Source: Haloechinothrix halophila YIM 93223 (lineage in GTDB: Bacteria; Actinomycetota; Actinomycetes; Mycobacteriales; Pseudonocardiaceae). Taken from it: a stretch of DNA of 64,000 bases. Position numbers and translations under genes: made by a program. The notes under the pieces were generated by a model. The model ran no database searches and had not been told where the DNA came from. It was given only the letters and a program-made list of their open reading frames with translations. Below, one piece after another: positions 8,505 to 14,656 of this stretch (positions within the stretch are counted from its first letter, which is position 1; each line of letters starts with the position of its first letter). The stretch is from NCBI RefSeq assembly GCF_000504245.1, contig NZ_KI632509.1, positions 2,399,751 to 2,463,750 of the forward strand, in the 5' to 3' direction.

Positions 8505-9004
8505 CAGAGGAGACAGGACGGCACCGGACAACGTTCGAGGAGACCGAGCACCCGGAGTACGTCGACGACACACGGCAGTTCGAGAGTGCCGACCCCGCGG
8601 AGGAGCCCGCCGACCAGGCGGAAGAAGTGGCGTCGCCGGCTGAACTCGACCGGGAGCACCGAGAGCGAGACGACATCGGCCGACCACCGCCTCGGTGGAA
8701 GGCGTTGCTACTCACCCCAGCGAACGGCGTCTGGGCGGGCCTCGCCGTCGTGGCCGCGGGCTTCAGCGCCATCTTCTACAGCTGGGGTGCGGTGGCGGGA
8801 ACACTCGCTGTCGACGAGCAGATGTCGCCGCTCATCTCCGCCGGGTTCATCGGGCTCGCGCTCATCGTGCTCGGGCTCGCCGCGGTGGACATTGCGGTGC
8901 GGCGGCAAGATCGGCCGGAACGCTTGCAGCAGGTCGCCCAGGTCGAGCGCTCCGTCGCCGAGCTGCGTGACTTGCGTGTGGGGCGGACCCGCGCGCGTCC
9001 CTGA
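8501..9004 (+). CDS. Two-helix membrane protein (family A, copy 2)
   Basis: 167 residues, a paralogue of the product at 5800. It has an acidic N-terminus of about 65 residues, two hydrophobic segments (about 76-97 and 110-132) with a DEQMSPLISAG loop, then VRRQDRPERLQQVAQ and a coiled-coil-like tail. The ATG overlaps the stop of the secreted protein gene, so the two are probably made together and may interact in the membrane. Function unknown. Confidence 0.7.
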   Translation: MTEETGRHRTTFEETEHPEYVDDTRQFESADPAEEPADQAEEVASPAELDREHRERDDIGRPPPRWKALLLTPANGVWAGLAVVAAGFSAIFYSWGAVAGTLAVDEQMSPLISAGFIGLALIVLGLAAVDIAVRRQDRPERLQQVAQVERSVAELRDLRVGRTRARP

Positions 9005-9015
9005 CGTCGGCAGAC

Positions 9016-9504
9016 TCAGCGGCCGGCGAGCTGGGCCTGCCACATCCAGTGCGCCTTTTCCAGCGCGGCGGTCGCCTGGAGCAGCAGATCCTGCGTCACC
9101 AGGTCGCTCTTGTCGGTCTCATCGACCCCGGCGCGCAGCCGACGGATCACCCGTTCGAGTGCAGACACGACGTACTCGATCACATCGACGTCGCGGAGCC
9201 AGTCTTCGTCCGGTTCGGGCACGTCGCTGGTGTCGGCGACGGTGTGCGGGCGTCCATCGGCCGGAACGCCCAGCGTGGCCGACCGCTCCGCAACCTGGTC
9301 GGCGAACTCCCGCGCGCTGGCGACCAGTTCGTCCAGCTGCAAGTGCACCGTGCGGAACTGTGTCCCGATGACGTTCCAATGCACCTGCTTCGCCGCGAGG
9401 TGCAAGTGCACCAGGTCCACCAGCGCGTGCTGCAGCACCCGACACGTGATGTCGCGCTCCTTGGCGTCGACCTGGGGCGTGATTGGTTCTGCCTTCTTCG
9501 CCAT
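9016..9504 (-). CDS. dps: Dps-family DNA-binding/ferritin-like protein
   Basis: 162 residues of the Dps/ferritin-like four-helix family. These proteins oxidise Fe(II) with peroxide, store iron in a 12-mer and often coat DNA under stress. The signature is the helix with KQVHWNVIGTQFRTVHLQLDEL, followed by EFADQVAERSATLG; the His and the downstream Asp/Glu are ferroxidase ligands at the dimer interface. A Lys-rich N-terminus (MAKKAE) could contact DNA. The start was chosen at 9504 because GGGAG lies 8 bases upstream. It is convergent with the family A gene, with 11 bases between the ends. Confidence 0.88.
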   Translation of the reverse strand: MAKKAEPITPQVDAKERDITCRVLQHALVDLVHLHLAAKQVHWNVIGTQFRTVHLQLDELVASAREFADQVAERSATLGVPADGRPHTVADTSDVPEPDEDWLRDVDVIEYVVSALERVIRRLRAGVDETDKSDLVTQDLLLQATAALEKAHWMWQAQLAGR

Positions 9505-9632
9505 TGCTTCTGCTCCCTTCTGTGTCTCGTGTGTGCGGGTACCCGATGTGCCGGGCGATCTCACCTAGGCGCCGGTGTGCGGGGGAGCGACACCGGGTAC
9601 TCGGCACGCAGGCGAAGGAGGGAGTGCAACCC

Positions 9633-9989
9633 GTGATCGACAACGCGCTCTGGGACGAGTTTCACCACGTCGTGAACATGACATCGCGCGAGCTGAGCGA
9701 GTGGCTGCGCATCGAGTCGGCTACGCCAGAGGGCGAGGAACTGCCCGACCGCGCTGGTACCGAGACCGGACAGCACGTGCTGCATGTACTGCGCAAACGC
9801 AAGGCCGACCTGACCGCTGACGATGTCGAGCTGATCCGCTACGTGATCGACCAAGTACACGCGCAACGACGCGACGACCTGGAACCGGTGCAGGGCGACT
9901 CGGCCTGGCGCCACGGGCTCATGGACATCGGGCATGATCCGCTGCGCGCTCCGGCTCGACCTGGGGGTGAGACACGACCGCCGGAGTAA
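9633..9989 (+). CDS. DUF3140 domain protein
   Basis: 118 residues that match the DUF3140 pattern from memory: LWDEFHHVVNMTSRELSEWL, LPDRAGTETGQHVLHVLRKRK, and a C-terminal WRHGLMDIGHDPL. The family is small, soluble and uncharacterised, and is frequent in actinobacteria. GTG 9633 has AAGGAGGG upstream at 9615-9622. It is divergent from dps across about 130 bases, so the two may share a stress promoter region. The protein is predicted to be helical and charged, perhaps DNA- or RNA-associated, but nothing proves that. Confidence 0.7.
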   Translation: MIDNALWDEFHHVVNMTSRELSEWLRIESATPEGEELPDRAGTETGQHVLHVLRKRKADLTADDVELIRYVIDQVHAQRRDDLEPVQGDSAWRHGLMDIGHDPLRAPARPGGETRPPE

Positions 9990-10226
9990 GGATCAGATGG
10001 TTTTACTCCGGGGAGCGGGGACCTGGCAATATGCCGGTGCCTTCGATCTTCGCCGCCTTCGAATTTTCTAGTCTTTGCCGGTGATCACGGCCCTATCCGC
10101 GGCTCATGTGCAAAGAATGTGCAACGCCCCGCCGGTCGACCGCGCTCACGCATCGTCACCTGCGGTTGAATTGGCGGGGACAAAGCGTGGGAGGCCGGGG
10201 TGTCGAACTTGGCCGGACCGGGTCAG
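9990..10226. other. No gene recognised (about 240 bases)
   Basis: Between the DUF3140 gene and the toxin-like pseudogene I see no coding frame with support, no RNA gene and no clear terminator. The base composition is slightly less GC-rich than the core region. Confidence 0.4.
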
Positions 10227-10614
10227 TTATCCGAACCAGGTCACGTTTAGGTCTTCCACCCGGTCCTAATCGTCAAGGACGAGGTATGTGATGAACCCCG
10301 TTTGTAGGCGACATCGAGTTGCCGTATCCAGATGTCTGGGTCGGCCTCGTTGTAGGGATTGCCGTTCCACGGGTCAGTTCAAGGACGCCCATTGCGTCGG
10401 CGAGCGGGGGCAACGCGTCGGCTGGAAGGGTGCGGATCTGTGCGATAGGCCAGAAGGTCAGACGCCCAGCTTGGCCCGCAACGCCTCCCAGACTCAACTT
10501 GTCCGACGCATCCCACAGAGCATGCTGATACGCCGGGTCGAATGCAGAGACTGTCTCGGGCGAGGCGAGTCGCTCCCGGCTGGAGTGTGGGCCGTGGGGC
10601 GCGGCGGCTGTCAT
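10227..10614 (-). pseudogene. Decayed small toxin-like gene (unknown actinobacterial family)
   Basis: From ATG 10614 the frame reads a plausible N-terminal two thirds (AYQHALWDASDKLSLGGV, then TLPADALPPLADAMGVLEL). It then leaves frame. A second frame carries PWNGNPYNEADPD and IRQLDVAYKRG. A third carries GFITYLVLDD, an in-frame TAG, then DRVEDLNVTWFG and a stop at 10227-10229. Put together these make one protein of about 128 residues, broken by two frameshifts and one nonsense codon. The alternating strands near the end (ITYLVLDD and VEDLNVTW) recall the last strands of RelE/ParE-like toxins, but the family was not confirmed. No partner antitoxin gene is seen. Confidence 0.55.
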
Positions 10615-10751
10615 GGTGACGGGATAGCCCGCTTTTAGCCTCTGGCGAGGTCGTTCTTGCCGTGTTTGGGCACGCCGACCTCTTCGAGAGGCGGTGCGTA
10701 GGCTTCCACCGAACTCTCTTCGAGGACCTCGGCGATTGGAGGACCCTGCTT

Positions 10752-11555
10752 ATGGGCAAGTTGCGGGTAGTTCAGCGTTACGCATACTGGGCAGATCGAC
10801 GTATCCGTACCATCGCGGCGGACAACGGAATCTCCCTCGATCGGCGCACCAATTGGAAAGCCAAGATCGGCAATATCCCCCTAATCGGTGGGATGGAGTT
10901 TGCGCAGGATGCGCGTATTCTTGACCGGGCCGAGGTAGCTAAGAGAATCGAGAAGGCAATCGGCAGACGAGCAATCCAAGACTCCGTGACGCCGCCGAAA
11001 GGATATTTTGCGAAGGGTGTAGGCCACGTAGAGTTTGCGCAACTTGCCGGCGTCTACGGGCGTCGGGACGGTGCCGTCATGCATACCAGCATCCGAACCA
11101 GTACGGGCGACCGTGTCGACGTGTGTTTGTTCGGCAGCCTCGAGAACATGGCAGACCACGCTGGCGCCTCTGACAAGCCGCCCGAAGGATGGACATCCTC
11201 AGCGGCCAGGACCATTGAGCTCTACGTTCAGAGCCGCGGAACGGTTAACGACTCGCAGTGGGACGACCCCGAGACCTTGGCGCTCGAAGTGCTGAAGATC
11301 GCCACCGAGCAAGGCATAATCGGCGAATGGAAAGATCACGTGGACAAGCCATGGACACGGGGCTTTACGCTAGGATGCGCTGAGGAATCCGAGTGGTTCG
11401 CAGAGATCTACGACGATGTCGTGCTCGATAAGGATCGCTGGACGTTTCGTCACGACGAAGCCGGTTACGGAGTCGATCGTATCCTCATCGGTGCACCGCT
11501 GTGGGTACGAACTCCAAGTCCACAGGCCATGAAGCGGTACCGTGATCTGCGCTGA
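10752..11555 (+). CDS. DUF7019 / SAVMC3_10250-family protein
   Basis: 267 residues. Start 10752 is preferred because GGAGGA lies 8 bases upstream; the longer frame from 10662 adds residues without such a site. Recognisable stretches are HTSIRTSTGDRVDVCLFGSLEN, WTSSAARTIE, DPETLALEVLKIA, PWTRGFTLG, ESEWFAEIYDDVV and DRILIGAPLWVRTP. They match, from memory, the uncharacterised SAVMC3_10250/DUF7019 proteins of streptomycetes. No catalytic motif is evident. It stands alone between a pseudogene and a convergent gene, in DNA that looks acquired. The function is not known. Confidence 0.55.
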   Translation: MGKLRVVQRYAYWADRRIRTIAADNGISLDRRTNWKAKIGNIPLIGGMEFAQDARILDRAEVAKRIEKAIGRRAIQDSVTPPKGYFAKGVGHVEFAQLAGVYGRRDGAVMHTSIRTSTGDRVDVCLFGSLENMADHAGASDKPPEGWTSSAARTIELYVQSRGTVNDSQWDDPETLALEVLKIATEQGIIGEWKDHVDKPWTRGFTLGCAEESEWFAEIYDDVVLDKDRWTFRHDEAGYGVDRILIGAPLWVRTPSPQAMKRYRDLR

Positions 11556-11722
11556 GCAACCAGCCAGCATCGCAAGCTCGGTCGGGCGCTGTGCGGCTGG
11601 CCGGTCCAGCGCGACCTCAGCTTGCTCGGCAACGACCGCGTACCAAACCATCGAGCTGTCGCGGACGGCGTGTCTGTACGTCGACGGAACACGTGACATG
11701 ACGAGCGAGTATTTACCCTGTT

Positions 11723-12319
11723 CTACGCGCGGGCAAACGGCACGTCGGTTGAGAGAGCGTCAGCTTCGGGGACGCTAGCTGTGACGGCACGGTAGGAGAA
11801 CTCCTTCCCGCCGTGGGCGGCTCCGGTGCTCCGGGACTTGCGGAGCGCTCCGACGGCTGCCAGGCGCTTCAGTCGGTTGTTGGCATTCTGCGGGCTGATG
11901 TCTAGTGACTTGGCAAGATCGTTAGCCTTGAACTCGCCCAACTCCAGAGCGGCGTTGAACGTATCGGTGAGAAGCGAAGCCCCGACGAGTGTGAGCGTTC
12001 CGTCTTCGTTAAGGACGGCAACCTGGGTCTCCCGTCGCTCCAGGCAGATGGTGACGGCCTCAGCGTTCTCGGTGTTCAGACCCGCGACCTTGATGGTCAT
12101 CTCATGGCTAGAAGCGTCGAATGTCGACAGGAACTTGCCAAGGAACTCATCAGCGAAGCTGATGGTCATGGCCTTCACGTTGGTGAAGTCGATCGTGAGG
12201 TCGACGCGTGTCTTGCCTGCAAGCATCTCTTCAAGGCTGTTTCGTCCATCCCGTGCAAGGCTTCGGGTGGTGGGGAAACTGCCTAGTTGGATGACGTTGA
12301 AGACGAGGGGCTCGGTCAT
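11723..12319 (-). CDS. STAS-like (DUF4325) protein with C-terminal winged helix-turn-helix
   Basis: 198 residues. Residues about 1-98 form a STAS-like fold of the DUF4325 type (VDLTIDFTNVKAMTISFADEFLG, then a second strand set with VTICLE). A helix-turn-helix of MarR/winged type follows, from about 125 to 165 (FKANDLAKSLDISPQNANNRLKRL and VGALRK). The gene follows the STAS-GHKL ATPase gene by 36 bases on the same strand and is its operon partner. In such pairs the ATPase is thought to act like an anti-sigma kinase and the STAS protein as its target. Here the DNA-binding tail suggests a transcription regulator, possibly of the divergent ubiquitin-like operon. That role is inferred. Confidence 0.7.
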   Translation of the reverse strand: MTEPLVFNVIQLGSFPTTRSLARDGRNSLEEMLAGKTRVDLTIDFTNVKAMTISFADEFLGKFLSTFDASSHEMTIKVAGLNTENAEAVTICLERRETQVAVLNEDGTLTLVGASLLTDTFNAALELGEFKANDLAKSLDISPQNANNRLKRLAAVGALRKSRSTGAAHGGKEFSYRAVTASVPEADALSTDVPFARA

Positions 12320-12355
12320 CTTTTCTCCCGTTTCATTGTACCGATTGAACCATCC

Positions 12356-13213
12356 TTACGCCTGCGCTGGAAGCTCGTGGGTGAGCCACGCCCAAACGCC
12401 CCGGGTTATGTCTCGACGGGTGCTTACCTCCGCCGACTGGTTCCGACTCGTGGCGGTGACGCTGATTTCACCAGCACCGGTACGAAGGTGTAAGCGGATC
12501 GTGCCGTGCTTCCGTCCGCCGCCGATGAGGTCGGAGAGACCGTAACCCCGCTTGTCGCTGGTTCCCGTAATACCGTCCTTCATGGCCTTCTTCAGCGCCT
12601 GCTCGTCAGTGGTGAGGTGCTGGTGCTCGGGGTTCTGGCGTAAGTGACTCAGGATTCCAATGCCGTTGTCGCAGACGGCTAACTCAAGCCGTGGGCTTCC
12701 GGTAGTCGTACCCGTGTAGGTCTGCGCCGTGATGAATGCACCAACGTTGCTGGCCCCGTGTTCAACAGCGTTATCCAGCAGTTCGTTGCATGCTCGGGCC
12801 ACGGCTGGACCTGCGGACTTCGGGTAATACGCCGTGACAAGGCTCCCTAGCCTCTCTGCGAGATCGTTCACGTTGGCTTCTGTGAGTGGGGAAGCCTCGA
12901 GGAGGCGGTGCCGTAGGTTAGCGCGCTCCTCCGGTGGAATGCGCCCCACGATGCGAGTACGTCGGGGCATCTGACGCAAAACGTCCATCCGTTGCAGATA
13001 AGAGGCCGCATTCGGCTCCCGGGGTAATCGGAATGTCACCGGCATCGCAGCCGCCGATGCCCAGTAAGCAATGGCGAGCATCCCGGCCAGATCCAACGGG
13101 CAAACGAATCCGATATGCCACGCGTCGATGAGTAGGGCATCAGGACCAGTCTCGAAGGTCGGGATGGCCGCAGCCGACGCGAGCGGCGTGTCGCCGATGA
13201 GGACCAACTCCAT
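12356..13213 (-). CDS. STAS-GHKL ATPase (anti-sigma-factor kinase-like)
   Basis: 285 residues. The N-terminal 90 resemble a degenerate STAS domain (DALLIDAWHIGFVCPLDLAGM). The C-terminal half is a GHKL/HATPase_c domain: N-box ELLDNAVEH (144-152), G1 box CDNGIGI (181-187) and G2 box KRGYGLSDL (221-229). This is the ATP-binding module of SpoIIAB/RsbW-type kinases and histidine kinases; no phospho-acceptor His domain is present. ATG 13213 was chosen because it begins the conserved part; GGGAGA lies upstream. It is divergent from the ubiquitin-like operon and upstream of the STAS-like/HTH gene. It is probably the sensory or switch half of a two-protein regulator. Confidence 0.72.
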   Translation of the reverse strand: MELVLIGDTPLASAAAIPTFETGPDALLIDAWHIGFVCPLDLAGMLAIAYWASAAAMPVTFRLPREPNAASYLQRMDVLRQMPRRTRIVGRIPPEERANLRHRLLEASPLTEANVNDLAERLGSLVTAYYPKSAGPAVARACNELLDNAVEHGASNVGAFITAQTYTGTTTGSPRLELAVCDNGIGILSHLRQNPEHQHLTTDEQALKKAMKDGITGTSDKRGYGLSDLIGGGRKHGTIRLHLRTGAGEISVTATSRNQSAEVSTRRDITRGVWAWLTHELPAQA

Positions 13214-13290
13214 GGCCTCAAGTCTCCCTCGGATCCATGCTCGTACGTCGCATTGCGCGCCTCGATGGCCATCCGGCACTCTCCATGGTA

Positions 13291-13316
13291 CGGTTTCACC
13301 AGAGTCGATGAAACCG
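13291..13316. promoter_or_regulatory. Inverted repeat in the divergent promoter region
   Basis: CGGTTTCA (13291-13298) and TGAAACCG (13309-13316) are perfect 8-bp arms around a 10-base spacer. They lie between the start of the STAS-GHKL gene (13213) and the ubiquitin-like gene (13333). The site is well placed to control both directions, perhaps through the HTH protein encoded at 11723-12319. Confidence 0.5.
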
Positions 13317-13332
13317 ATGAAAGGATACTGTG

Positions 13333-13650
13333 GTGACTCACTCGACCGAGGAGCAGAACGAGCCCGTAGGCAACCAGCACGGCACGTCAGGACAGGGGGC
13401 AAAAGGCGCTGCGCTGACGGTGACGGTGTACGCGCCGCGGTCGCCGCAGCCCAAGACGTTTCAGTTCCGGCGCCAGGAGACAGTTGGCGAGGCTGCCCAT
13501 GCGGCTGCAGAAGCATTTGGCTACGAAGGCGGCAACCCTTCGTTCGCCACCGAGGAACAGGTCGTGCTCGACCGGAACAAGCCGCTGGCCGCCGCGCACG
13601 TCCGCGACGGCGACACGCTTGAGTTGGTCGATGTCGGTGGCGGGGTCTGA
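13333..13650 (+). CDS. Ubiquitin-like protein with C-terminal Gly-Gly-Gly-Val
   Basis: 105 residues. The first 25 are polar and probably disordered. Residues about 27-105 have the strand-helix-strand order of a beta-grasp: LTVTVYAP, KTFQFRRQETVGEAAHAAAEAFGY, then EEQVVLDRNKPL, and DGDTLELVDV. The protein ends VGGGV, so removing the last residue would expose a Gly-Gly tail like that of ubiquitin. GTG 13333 has AAAGGA upstream; GTG 13330 is an alternative. The gene overlaps the E2-like gene by 20 bases. It is the likely modifier protein of the four-gene conjugation operon. Its targets and its host role (defence or regulation) are unknown. Confidence 0.78.
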   Translation: MTHSTEEQNEPVGNQHGTSGQGAKGAALTVTVYAPRSPQPKTFQFRRQETVGEAAHAAAEAFGYEGGNPSFATEEQVVLDRNKPLAAAHVRDGDTLELVDVGGGV

Positions 13651-14128
13651 TGTGATCCCCACCTCTGTAACTCGAGCGCTTGTGGCTGAAGAACTGGTCG
13701 CGGTAACAGCCTGGGCAGAACGGCGGCCAGGCTGGGCCGCGCGCCTTGATGACGCGGATCTGTTGTTAGTGATCGACGGCACTCATCCCGTCACCGATGT
13801 GCCAGTGCGTATCATCGCGAACCTTAAGGGCTACCGCGCGATTCCCCCGGGATGGACCTTCGGTGCTCCGTCCGGGGCCACCGCCGCTGCGCCCTTCCCT
13901 GAGCGGAACACCACCACCAGAGGAGTCGGCTCAATCTTTCACCCGAGCCGGATCATCTGCGCCCCGTGGAATCGACTGGCCTACGCCGAGCACAATGGCC
14001 CGCACGCCGACTGGGGTGGGCTCGCCAACTGGACTTCGGCCGGCGCAGGCATCACGAAGGCCGACACCTTGGCCGACATGGTGGACCAGATCTTTTGGCA
14101 CCTCTCGCTAAGCAGGGGTATGTGCTGA
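13631..14128 (+). CDS. E2-like ubiquitin-conjugating protein
   Basis: 165 residues. The central part follows the bacterial UBC-like pattern: a strand (DLLLVIDG), VRIIANLKGYRAIPPGW, then FHPSRIICAPWNRLAY with Cys110 as the probable thioester cysteine. Downstream come HNGPHADWGG and a helix with DTLADMVDQIFWHL. ATG 13631 overlaps the modifier gene by 20 bases; GTG 13652 is the alternative start. The stop overlaps the start of the JAB gene (TGATG). Position between a ubiquitin-like protein and a JAB/E1 pair strongly supports an E2 role, accepting the modifier from the E1. No RING-type E3 is seen nearby. Confidence 0.72.
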   Translation: MSVAGSDVIPTSVTRALVAEELVAVTAWAERRPGWAARLDDADLLLVIDGTHPVTDVPVRIIANLKGYRAIPPGWTFGAPSGATAAAPFPERNTTTRGVGSIFHPSRIICAPWNRLAYAEHNGPHADWGGLANWTSAGAGITKADTLADMVDQIFWHLSLSRGMC

Positions 14129-14652
14129 TGAGTGTGCATCGCCGTTCACAGATGCCGACCGGGCCAGCGACTGGCAGCCTGCTTGTAGTCGACCAAGTGC
14201 TCGCCCCGACGCGCGCGGCCCTGCAAGCAAGCAGCGGGATGCACCGCTCCCACGAAGGTTTGGTGCTCTGGCTCGGGCGCACTCTCGGCGCGGACACGCT
14301 CGTCCTCACCGTTACCGCGCCACCCACCGAGCACCGCCAGGATGGCGTGTTCGTCGCCGAACCCGCGGTGGCGGCCGCCGCCCGGGCTGCGCGGTCTATC
14401 GGCCTCGGTCTTGTCGCCCAAGTCCACAGCCATCCAGGGGGCGATACCCAGCATTCCGACGGAGACGACCGACTGATACTCATGCCCTTCGAGGGCATGT
14501 TTTCCCTCGTCGTCGCCGACTACGGGCAAGGCAGCCTGATGCCGACACATGGCGCAGGCCTGCACCAGTACCAACACGGACAGTGGGTCTACATCACAAA
14601 TGACGCTCTGAGGGTCGTGCCCGCAGTGACCAGGATCGGAACGTTCCATTGA
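14128..14652 (+). CDS. JAB/JAMM metalloprotease (deubiquitinase-like)
   Basis: 174 residues with a complete JAMM zinc-protease signature: Glu43 in SHEGLVLWLG and, later, H100-S-H102-x7-S110-x2-D113 in VHSHPGGDTQHSDGDD. This matches E...HxH-x7-S-x2-D, so all metal ligands and the catalytic glutamate are present. In related systems such proteins trim the modifier precursor and remove it from targets. Here the trimming product would be the Gly-Gly end of the 13333 protein. The gene overlaps the E2-like stop by one base, and its own stop overlaps a TTG at 14649 that is the expected start of the E1-like gene. Confidence 0.82.
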   Translation: MSVHRRSQMPTGPATGSLLVVDQVLAPTRAALQASSGMHRSHEGLVLWLGRTLGADTLVLTVTAPPTEHRQDGVFVAEPAVAAAARAARSIGLGLVAQVHSHPGGDTQHSDGDDRLILMPFEGMFSLVVADYGQGSLMPTHGAGLHQYQHGQWVYITNDALRVVPAVTRIGTFH

Positions 14653-14656
14653 CTAG

